A stretch of 64,000 bases of DNA. It comes from Branchiostoma floridae. Taxonomy: Eukaryota > Chordata > Leptocardii > Amphioxiformes > Branchiostomatidae. The notes under the pieces are model-generated. The model saw only the letters and a program-made list of their open reading frames with translations. It did not search any database and was not told the origin of the DNA. Numbering within the stretch: position 1 is the first letter of the stretch; each line of letters starts with the position of its first letter. The DNA lies in the NCBI RefSeq assembly GCF_000003815.2, contig NC_049985.1, forward strand, positions 12,983,567 to 13,047,566, given 5' to 3'. The position numbers and the translations under genes were made by a program. Positions 39,288 through 49,163 of the stretch are shown one piece after another.

Positions 39288-42200
39288 CTAAACAGGTGGC
39301 AAGCTATTTGGGACCTCAGGCAGTGGCACTTCTGGTCTGTGCAGTATCTGCCTGATGGTCCCCCTGTTCCTGACCGGCAGGACACCCCTTGCAGTTGTGA
39401 AAATCGAAGCGTCTTCCCTTCTACAAGTGCGCAGTCGGTGGAGGCGCAGACGACCATCCTCAGGGTCATCATTGAAGGATGGGTAAGTGTCTTCTGCTTC
39501 TCTGAACCTCTCACTGATTGTCCAGTAATAGAAAGGCAGGTCCGGGTCAATTCTCTTTGAGAATTCCCTGTGAAAGACAAATAAATAATTACAAACCTGT
39601 TCAAGTGAAATAATACATGCCATGGACACAAGAATTGTGCCCATACTGCCCATAATGACCTGTCCACAACTGATTTGTAATGTACGTCGCAAGTACAATG
39701 TGAGTACATGAAATCTTTCAATAATTTTACAAAAAGACCATACTGTAAATGTTTGAAAAGATACTTAAATACCTGACTTCTGTAGGCCATCGAGCATGCA
39801 ACTCCTTGAGGGTAAAGGTGTTTCCCATGTGTCGGTGAAGTCCAGCAAAGAAACACTCTACATCGTCTGTCGTGCTCGCTCTTGGATGCTCTTCATAGCC
39901 AATTGTCGCACTCTCACTTCTCCGCAGCTCCATTGACTCGATATTTGTTGTGACCGCGATGAGGGTTTCTCGGCTCCACCCAAGTACTCCTCGACCGAAC
40001 CTAAAAAAAGCGACCAGAACAAAGATATTCATTTCACTGGGTCTTTAATCCATCTAGGCATTCTCGAGTTATACTATTTGGTAAAGCCCCTATCTCACTG
40101 GATTTGCAAGTTAAAGAGAGCGGTTACTGCATTTTTTATATCTAATCATATTCATTGTGTAGGGTTTTCTTGCCTGTTGATGTCAAGAGTTGAGAAGTCT
40201 GGGGGGTAACGGCGCCATGGGGGGGAACGGTGATATGGCATCAGCTCATCAAGGATCATGTCCATCATGGCTGTGTTCTTCTCCTTCCTCTCTTCCTCTG
40301 AAAGCCCTCGGCCATCAGCTGCTTCATGCCATCCAGCAACGACTTCGATATAGCATGCTTCCCGGTGATACCCTCTGTGTCGGAGAAACCTGACCATGTT
40401 GTAGGACAGCAAGATCTCTGCATCGGTGACAGACTGCTTTCGGAAACCAAACAGGGCTGCCTCTGTTAGCCCTGGCTTGGGCTCACCATCTTGCGGATGG
40501 AGCGCTTCTTCGAGAGCATGGTGGTCAAACCACCGGGGAGGCTCTTTTCTGAGGTGACCAGCAATTCTCTTGAGGAGATGGCAATGATCTTCTCTTCTGT
40601 GAAGGTAGTTGAGGCCGTCTTTCTCTGGGACATACATGTGGTGTGTGAAATCAACCCCCTCAGTTCGAAGTTCCTCTATTCTGAGACGGTATCTGTATGT
40701 GGCCATTATTGATCGCAGCATGTCAGCCATGCACTCAGGCGAGTTGGCACGGAAGGTTGAGGGGCCACAATCTGGGGGCACGAGTTGTCCACGCAGTCTT
40801 ACTACAGCATCCTCCTCTCTCATCTGCTCCACTGTTGTGAGTTTGTGGTATTCTTCAATCACTTCTGGTGGGATAGCCTTCTCCCTCATCTCTGTCAATG
40901 GCATGCCATTGTCATCCTCTGCACAGTGAAACCACAATCATCAATTAGTACAAACTGATGGGGAGTTCAGAGTCTATTGTGACATAAGCTGAACACATTT
41001 GGTTCGACAAGGGCAGAATTTGTGAGAAGATACAAGATGGCTTCACCATATTCCCCCTGCAGAATATCCCTGAAATCAGGTGAATTTGTTGCATTGTAAG
41101 TGTACTTGGGCCAAAGATATATCACACGGATAAAACATACTAATGTCAGTGGTACTGCACAGTCTGATATAATAGAGAGGCCAAACATTAAAGTCAAGTC
41201 AGCAGAGAAAGAAACTAACCTCCAACTTTCCGGAGTGACTTCAGCACAGTGTCAGAAGCCATCCTCCTGACACTGTCTTTCACCCCACGAATGATTTCAT
41301 AGAGATGAATAGGGCGCTTGTTCCCAAGCGTCCTTAGGGAGTTGAACTCTCCATCCGTAACATCACCTGACAACAAATCACAAAGCACCACATCACTGAT
41401 AGATTTGCAAAATGAAAAAGCTCTAAATGGAAAATTAGCTTTGAGTACCTAAAAAAGCCCCCAGCGCACAGGCTCTAGGGCCAACCCACTAGCATTGCAC
41501 CAGAATATACCAATGGTCAACACCTCAGCAAAGACTACAGTCTACAAATGGACTTTATCATGAAGTTTCGTTGAAATGTCTCAATAAAAAAGACAAATTT
41601 TCCTATAATGGATTTTGTTCAGCTTTGCATCATTCAACAGAAGCACTGTCATATTACAAAAAACAGACAAGAGTAACACTCTACTTTTACTTTTGTGCTT
41701 TAACTTCAACTTTTGTCTTTACTATGTTTATAGTGGAGTTAAGCTTCACATGTAAAGGATAGACTCTTACCAACAGGTATCAGTCCCAGCTTCTTGGCCT
41801 CCTCATGGCACTTGTCCAGGAACTGCTGGAGGAACTGATCCCGGATACTGTGATATGGAATGAGCAGGATTGGCACAGCATAGGGCTTCTGATTTCGTCT
41901 TTCGTCAGACACCAAAACGACCAATGCATGATCAGCAGCCACTCTCTTCTTCTTGAAGAGATTGTGCAAGTAGGTTTTGTTGTCTTCTCTCAGTTCCACC
42001 AGACATTGGGCCACACGGCCAGGTTGAGGGGAAGCAGTTCCAAGAGCTGCCAGCAGCCTTTCATACCTACATAATATAGAAAGCATGTGCATGAAGGTAA
42101 AGGTAAAGCAGTCATCCTCAACTGATGTGAAGCATAAATTGTGCTTTTTCAAGTAGCTCAGGTACATGTAGTTGTGCAATGCGGCTTTGCTAACTACTTG

Positions 42201-45200
42201 ATTTATATAACTATGCAGACAGAAAATTGAAGTCAATATTTCTAAAAGTCACCTTTCATAGAAGGCTTTGGCCTGCTCCAGAAGGGTATTGTACTCTACC
42301 CTGTCCCATGCCAGGTTTTTCAGCACATCTGTAGATGAGTTAGCCTGCTCGAATTTCTCCTTATACCTCTTGTTTGCTGCCTCAAGGCCACCTTTCAGCA
42401 GATCAATGTCTTCTCCAAGATCCTGAAGGAGACTGAGGAGACAGGCCTCTAGATTGCGTGGCACGCAGGACTTCCCAGCTTCCCTGACAAGGACCATGCG
42501 TCTGTCGTTGTCAGCCCTTAGCTTCTCCAGGCTTCCATCCCCAAGATCAACGTCTCCAGCCCATTTGCCCTTTGTAGATGTCTGCAGGGCAACCTTCAAA
42601 TCACAAGCATCAGCCTTAAACCAGACACGTGCTCCTGGCTTCATCTTGGCAAAGGATTCCAGTGCAGCGATCTGTATATAACAGAACAAACTTTACTGTA
42701 TACTAATCTGATATGCATAAAATAGTAAAAGTTTTCCCAACGTCCATGTCTATTCTTTAGTAGTGTGTCTACCAAATGAAGCTCAATAATTTCCATTCAT
42801 AGACATCACAAGGAGCAGAACTGCTGATACTAGTAGTATTATTGCCAAGAAGAGAATGCCTCTGGAACAATTTTTCTCTTTTTTTTGAAGGTTTGCAAAC
42901 TCACATGGATACTGGAGTTGCCATCAAACTTCTCATTCTGTGCCAGTCTGTACATGGTGTCCAGGGAGGGGGCGGCGACATTAATATGTGCCTGTCAGAG
43001 AAGGAAGAGAATCATATGTCAAATAAGACATGACAAGTAAAAAAAAAATAGACAAAAATTACACAGTAACAGAACAAGATGTACTTTCTTCAAATGCACA
43101 GTATTTAAGTGCCCCTAATTCTTTCACAATTCATGTTATCATACTACTCAAGGTAAATATCACTCTGAGCCAGCCTCCTTAGTACTGTACTAACTTAGGG
43201 AATCTACTGGAATAACTAAGTATGTCAAATACATACAAAATGGAATTGAAAAGGTATCGCTATTATGGCAAATATTCAGATACTACATTAAGTATATGGA
43301 CTGGTTATCATCACAATTGAAAATTTGTGAAACATAAAAGCCATCTTTATACATGTAGTAACCTTCAATGGGTCCAAGTCAGTGCTTTCCAGGCCACTCC
43401 ACCCTGGCCCCCGAAACAGCCTCAAGAACCTGGTTGGAAACTCAGCACACATGCTCTCCAACCAGCTGGCATAATCTGGAGAAATGCTGACCTACAGAAC
43501 ATACATGAGTACCATTGTATAAATTAATACCATAACAAGTTGGACATAACACTGTCTCTTGCTATGAAGTCTGCAATCTTCATCATATCTGATATCACCA
43601 TAGATAATTTGTTCACACCCTCCTACCACAATGAACAAAGTTCCTGATCACACTTCTAATTGCCCAACACTACATGGCTTGGGGCCTGGCTAATTGCACA
43701 GGAAGATGGTAGCAAAAATGAATTGGGGTTTTTGGAAAACCCTGTCCAGTCCAGACAGGGAAATGGGGCGGAAAACCCTGTCCAGTCTGAAAAGAGGGTC
43801 TGCATAGGGGTTCCTGGCAATGCTTAAAAGTATTACTTCAGACAGCACTTACACAGCATAATGAGTGACCCAAAGGTGCAATATGCATGCACACAAAGTC
43901 AGTTCTGTCAAATGCAAAGTACCCAATTAACACTTATCTGGTAGGACATGAGGGGAGAGAATTGTCAATCAAACAATGGATAGTGAGTGTCCGTCAATTT
44001 CGGGTTGTTAAATAATGGCAATACATTACAAAGACAGGCTTTGAAAGGTTTTCTTTAAATGATAAGTGCGCAGCACTCATTTTGAGAGCTGGTCTGTTTA
44101 AATCCTGGTTTAATAGAATGACTGCGAAAGGTTTCAATATCAACACGACTTTAGTACACAATGTTATAACATTACAATATATTTTACAATGCACTACAAT
44201 AAAGCCGAGATGGCATTTTTCAAACGATAGTACAAGTTGTGAGCTATATAGAACTATGTATCCTTTTAAAAATAATGTGTTTTATTTGCAAAATTATGCC
44301 GTAAGGCTAATAGCATGTTCAGTCTCAAAGACTTAAAGAGTAGACGTTTTTTATATGATGAGAAGTAACAATGATGGATGATTTTTGTTAAGTAATAATT
44401 TTTTTATGACATTGTGCCACACTTCAAGTTGATGTTATTTCTGTGCTTAGCCGTATTAAAGATAAAAAAAAATGTTGTTGTATACTAGTACTTAGTAGCT
44501 TACACCGTATACCCCCATGCAGACCCTCTTTTCAGACAGCTTACAATGTATACCCCCATGCAGACCCTCTTTTCAGACTGGACAGGGTTTTCCGCACTCC
44601 GGACTGGACAAGTTTTTCCGAAAACCCAAATGAATTGAGGTAATTAGTTACAAAATTAGACAAAACTAGCCAAAACAACAAACAAAAAACTAAGAAGGCA
44701 TTCTTTACTGGAAATGCCATCATTTTAAATTAGTACATCAGATAAGTATCATTATATACTGATGCTAACCTGATGTACATTGGTGGCACTGAAGAACTCC
44801 ATCTGGTATTGTAGTAATCCAAATGGCATCCTGTCAATTTGGAGCAGAGGGGTGGAGGTGCCAGGCCTGTTGGTGCTCAAGATGTGGGCAAACTTGTACA
44901 GGATGTTGGGCTTGTTGTGTTCTTGTAGGGTGGACATGGCATTGATGGACTTTGAAAAGAAGTCGGTTGGGTATGTGGAAATATTCTTTGCTGTAGCTAC
45001 AACTGAGAACAGTTTATCACCAAAGGATAGAACTGAAGATGATTGAACGATTTGAGGAAGCAGCATAAGCATGAAAGAATCAAATTCTGATTGGGTCAGG
45101 GCCTTGCAAGAAGACAGTACTGTTGTGACATCATCCTGGCAGCTATGTTCAGTTTGTGTTTGCTGGTCCACAGTCAACTTCTTTGTCTGGCATCCCCTGC

Positions 45201-46307
45201 TGACTGTTTCTTTGGTTTTCTTTGCACGGCTGATTGAATTCGTCTCAAGACCAAAAGACTTCACAGCAGCTTCAAGGGATTCGTCGAATTTCGTCCTCCA
45301 CTTCCTGCACCTGTTCCTCACTGTGTTTGCTGTGAATAGAAAGAGAAACAGTGTGTCACTGAAGAGAAACCTTTGCTATTGACAAAGTATGACTTCATAT
45401 CCCAACACCTTGAGGGACTACACTCACACTAAATGTGAGAAATAATAGAACTTCTTTTGATTTCTATCAGTTCTAAACTTGTTGCAATAATCTATCAAGG
45501 TAAAGACAGCAAGAGCCATTGTTTTTCACTGACCTGAAAGAAGTTCACTGCTCCTGGTTGCCGTCTTGATTGATGTTGCAGCCTCTGTCCAAAAGGGACT
45601 GTTAGCGTGCCTCATTGGCCAGGATGCTGTGTCAGTGACATTTTCATCCTGATCAAGGTGGCTTAGATCCAAAAACTGGATCAATGCCTTGTCCTCCTTA
45701 TCAGTCCACTGATGGTGTTTCACAGGCCGAGGGGACTTGGCCAGTTGAATCTTTGGGGTGAGCATGTGCCCCAAAGATCGTGTTATCTGTTGCAAATACA
45801 GGATACATGTAATTTGTAGCAAGGAGAAACTATAGCAAAGTTTGCTATAGTTTAACTGGTACTGAGTGTCATCATCAGTCTTGGCTCACCAATCTTACTC
45901 GACTTCTGAATAGTTTCTGCAAGGAGTCATGATGTAATAAACATACTATGAAATTACATCACATCAGTGCACTATGAAATAACATCACATTAGTGAAATA
46001 ATTGTATTAATGGTATAATTGACAACAGTAAAACTGTCCTTAGCCTGTAAGGTCATCAGTGAAACCTAACAATTTGTAAATTTGCTACATCCTGTTGGAC
46101 CATACCACAACAGCCAATGATGATCTTGATCGAGGAAACATTTTCTGTCTTATGGCAATTAATCACCTTAGGACTTAGGAAAGAGAGAGGTCGGCGAGCT
46201 CCTCCATCTTTCTTTCCATGTTTGTGCTGCCTCCTCTTCCCAGACGGGGTGTGACCACTCCCGCCAACATGTGGCCTCTTTTGGGGCGTTGATGGAGTTG
46301 ACATCAT
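39288..46307 (-). CDS. SANT/Myb-domain protein, putative transposase of the 12.45-kb element
   Basis: Coding exons in order: 46307-46167, 45786-45534, 45329-44770, 43491-43363, 42991-42905, 42671-42253, 42066-41771, 41366-41220, 40918-40174, 40000-39773, 39567-39288. Every junction joins in phase, giving 1094 residues ending in TAG. Ten of ten acceptors are AG; nine donors are GT and one is GC (AG/GCAAGA at 40173). The ATG follows a strong acceptor (TTTCCCTCAG, exon start 46309), so a non-coding exon lies upstream. Residues 1-67 are basic and low-complexity. Residues about 70-150 form a SANT/trihelix-like DNA-binding domain ([16 protein letters not shown] ... [10 protein letters not shown]). 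The middle (390-630) has helical, coiled-coil-like character. The C-terminal part has compact motifs such as [17 protein letters not shown] (written RREDHCH here), [14 protein letters not shown] (about 964-977) and [13 protein letters not shown] recognise no named transposase family. The acidic TTDDVE cluster could hold catalytic residues, but this is inference. Confidence 0.82.
42102..42193 (+). repeat. Interspersed repeat family C (copy 2)
   Basis: Matches 14146-14220 (AAGCAGTCATCCTCA ... GCAATGCGGCTTTGCTA). It lies in the intron between exons 6 and 7 of the putative transposase gene, so it inserted into the transposon or was carried with it. Confidence 0.5.
43726..44628. mobile_element. 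Nested 0.9-kb MITE in a transposase intron
   Basis: Inverted arms of about 90 bases lie at 43726-43815 and about 44540-44628. The outer ends read GGGTTTT(T/C)GGAAAA, and the inner parts share CCTGTCCAGTCTGAAAAGAG and GGGTCTGCAT. It is flanked by AATGAATTG on both sides (43717-43725 and 44629-44637), an 8- to 10-bp duplication depending on how the A-run is read. The right arm contains an extra local duplication of the segment with ACCCCCATGCAGACCCTC. The 0.7-kb core has no convincing coding content. It sits wholly inside intron 3 of the putative transposase gene, so it does not break the frame. Confidence 0.85.
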
Positions 46308-47788
46308 GACTGAGGGAAACAATATTGGACAGTCTAAGATGATTTTTACCCTTTTATAGAATATATTTCCTTGAGGTATTTCAATGAAGTTATTGATGAC
46401 ACTTTGCTCACTTTGGGAGAATGAGACACAGTTATTGAACATGTCAATAAAGAACCAAAATTAAAGCAAAATGTACCTTTAACATTACAATTTAGGATAA
46501 TTTTCTATCTATGGATGTCCCATAAGATATAAACTGGTCTGGTATGCAATTTTTTTCTGTTTCATTGGCAAGGATTAAAAACTCTCCAAAATAAACTATG
46601 ATATTCATAAACATCACTGCTAACCTGGGGAATCAACAATAATCCATAAATTACAAATCTTACACACCACTGCACCACTTGATAACTTACAAATTCTGAC
46701 AGACTCTCAAATTATGAAACTGAAAGACTAAAACTACTTTTTGACAAGATTTATTGGTCCAAATATCAACGACAGTACGTATATGACAGTGAAGGTGAAA
46801 ATGTAGATCAGACTCCTTCGTATAACTCACAAGCAAGCCTAACCAGTCAATAATGACAAGATAGGTAAACAAGTTCTACGGCTATGTGATCCCGATCGAC
46901 CGTCTGTTTAGCGAATATTAAGCCCACAAACGCCCACCCTTGAAAAGTCTGTGCTACATAAATCTAGTTCTTTTGCAAGTACAGTAATACGTTCAGGTTG
47001 GGCTCTCATGAGTTTCAAGTGAATTCATCGACCCGAAGTACGAAAATCCATCTTGGTAACTTCCGCCTTTGCGACATATACGATACCCACTCACCTCCGC
47101 ATTTTAAGCGAGTTTCCAGTCCAACCAACAACATTTTCCGTTTGAATAGGTTTTCCCTGAATGTCTGCTAAGTCCCTATACTGTAACAATCTTTCCAAAC
47201 TTTCTAAATTGCTTTAGGAAGGTAAAACTACGGCGCGTTCGTGTTTGTTTACGTGTCCGCCATCTTTTCTTTACCGGCTTATTTGCATATGTTAATGAGT
47301 TTAAAGGGCCTCCGCGCGACTGTCAGGCGTATGTAAACACGACCAACCATGCGATCCTGCGCGGCTGTTTTCGTGATCTTCCTATGAGTGCTTTTTGGTG
47401 CTTTTCGTTTTTTTAGACACACAATCAATCTACCATACGTAAACTACACTTTTTTTTAAAAAGCACCACTATTTGATTAACCAATGCGGAAGATTTGATA
47501 GCACTATATGCAAATCTCCAACATGCGACAACGGGATTTACGCATGAGAAGTCTATCGGCATTTACCTCAAAATTAAACATGTTCCTCGGGTATCACACA
47601 CATCAACACTTTTCATGGAAAACTACAATTCCCGAACTCTAAAAAATGACGAAAATTACCCACCTAATTCTCTTGGCTGCTGTCCAACATGGCCAACATC
47701 TTGAAGATGCCCATGCCCTACATCTTGGGCTTTGCAGTTCCGGGTTTGCCGGCGTTCGCGCGGAAAATCGAACGCGATCGAAAGTAAA
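46308..47788 (-). promoter_or_regulatory. 5' leader and promoter region of the putative transposase gene
   Basis: Read on the minus strand, a YY1-like AAGATGGCGG lies at about 47257-47266, and a strong donor GAG/GTGAGT ends a likely non-coding exon at 47095. The strong acceptor at 46309/46310 then opens the first coding exon two bases before the ATG. ACTACAATTCCC at 47622-47633 resembles a ZNF143/THAP11 site. ATTTGCATAT, part of the terminal repeat, recurs at 47281-47290 and, inverted, at about 47506-47515. No open frame here looks coding. Confidence 0.55.
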
Positions 47789-47821
47789 GTGCATCATGGG
47801 ATATATGCAAATCCCCCCTTG
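47789..47821 (-). repeat. Right terminal inverted repeat
   Basis: 33 bases. Read inward from the right end it begins CAAGGGGGGATTTGCATATA and ends CCCATGATGCAC, matching the left terminus with one extra base. Confidence 0.92.
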
Positions 47822-47830
47822 TAGCAGGTG
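47822..47830 (+). repeat. Right target-site duplication
   Basis: TAGCAGGTG, direct copy of 35359-35367. Confidence 0.88.
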
Positions 47831-48045
47831 GTTTGGGGGCAATGACATGGTGACATCTAGCGGTTTATGAAATTATTGCAGTACCGCGCCTCCGTAATGT
47901 TGCAGTACTGCAGCTGATTGATAGAAGTCGCTTTTGATCCATGCAATGGCCATCGCATTTGCTTTGCATGGCGATGCCATCTTTCCACTTGTCTGAGGCG
48001 GGAGAAAGAATTTACTATCATTTTAGTGATAAGGTAAAGGATGAC

Positions 48046-48160
48046 ACCAACAGACCTGTCCCTGGTGCTGAATGATTACATCCACACCGACAGGCCTGTC
48101 CCTGGTGCTGAACAATTAACGTTACATCCACGCTGACAGACCTGTCCCTGGTGCTGAATG
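48046..48160 (+). repeat. Three tandem ~46-bp units
   Basis: ACAG(A/G)CCTGTCCCTGGTGCTGAA recurs three times (near 48051, 48089 and 48135), with TTACATCCAC(A/G)C spacers. This is a short minisatellite just outside the transposon. Confidence 0.85.
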
Positions 48161-48766
48161 TTAACGGGAGGTAACAAAAGTTCGGTAACTGTTGGATGCG
48201 CATGGCTTTTGCCATCGTAACGTTACATCTTACCATAAACCCATCAAAAACAAGCTTAGCTCTTGCAGCGGTCATATGATTGGTTGAAGCTGTAACGTTA
48301 CAGATATGTAACTGTGTATATAGCATTTTACGGAACCTTTTTGCACTGTAGATGGACACTGCTCACATGACCGCATGTGTTGCAAGCGTTAAGAGTTTTG
48401 CAGAACAGGTATGGAATTCTACAACTGTGTTCAGATTTTTCTTGTGTCACAGAATAAAATTGATTACAGTCATGCAGATCACAGATCCCTTTTTCCTTCT
48501 CTTCTGATTGAAACTAAAGATCAAATTGTCCCATTCAAACACAAATTCTGAGTTTCACAGACAATTTTTGAAAAGTTGAAATTTCTACAAATGTTGCAGG
48601 AAAGCTGGGATAAATCATCCATGCATTCTTTTTTTGCGGCAGTGATGGAGAAGGAGAGATTCTAGCTACCATCTGGTGTTCTTGTTGGTAACAAACCAAT
48701 ACATGAATCCATAAGTCATGACCTTAATATCCAACTACTTTAGCACTTGAAGTCATGAATTTACTG

Positions 48767-48772
48767 TTTATT
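48767..48772 (-). terminator. Possible poly(A) signal for PDZD11
   Basis: AATAAA on the minus strand, about 390 bases after the PDZD11 stop codon. Confidence 0.4.
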
Positions 48773-49163
48773 TAAACATTTATAATCTAGCAACAAAATC
48801 ATAAGAAGGCAACATAATAAGACATCAGACACAACAGCAGAAATCTATCAAACAAAATAATTTTCATTTTAAAAATGCAGGGAGGACATCAGCCCTGTCA
48901 GACTCCCCTGTGTGTTGACACAAGGAAGTTCCACATCAAACATTCACATCAGAAGTACAAGTACTTCTAACCCCCACAAGAAGCAGAACATCAACCATCA
49001 AACAACATAGTAAGTGGAACATAATAGGCACTATGGTTTGGGTCACATGTCTTGGTGTTACCAGTGTTCATGGCTCAATGTATTTCAATGTGCCTTCCTT
49101 TTTAGTACACAGCAAAGACAGGTAAATTACATCAATTTTATGATTACATACAGATGTCAAATG

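Larger units (their letters stand above)
35368..47821. mobile_element. 12.45-kb autonomous-looking DNA transposon with two convergent genes
   Basis: The boundaries are set by a 9-bp direct repeat TAGCAGGTG (35359-35367 and 47822-47830) immediately outside inverted termini. The left end reads CAGGGGGAATTTGCATATAT onward (35368-35399). The right end, read inward, begins CAAGGGGGGATTTGCATATA (47821 down to 47789). The two termini agree over about 32 bases apart from one 1-bp gap and two or three substitutions, and both have the form CA...TG. Inside are a HIRAN-like gene (+, 35450-38238) and a SANT-domain multi-exon gene (-, 39288-46307), tail to tail. Both open frames are intact. 9-bp duplications are typical of Mutator-like elements, and CAGGG ends occur in hAT elements. 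The predicted proteins show neither family's signatures that I can recognise, so the superfamily is left open. Confidence 0.9.
47831..49163. other. Gene-free flank between the transposon and PDZD11
   Basis: Contains the 46-bp tandem repeat at 48046-48160 and the likely PDZD11 3'UTR (right part). No coding exon was recognised. Confidence 0.6.

Noticed and set aside
40967-41076. Readable minus-strand stretch [15 protein letters not shown]... ending in a stop, inside the intron between transposase exons 8 and 9, after a good acceptor
   Set aside because: Its entry phase does not match the phase-1 donor of exon 8, whereas exon 9 joins perfectly. It may be an alternative terminal exon, but the sequence does not support it.
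44082-44336. 84-codon + strand open frame inside the nested MITE
   Set aside because: The enclosing element looks non-autonomous, and the frame has no transposase-like motif.
35368-47821. Assignment of the large element to ProtoRAG/Transib
   Set aside because: The duplication is 9 bp rather than 5, the termini lack the CACAGTG-type heptamer, and neither protein resembles RAG1 or RAG2.
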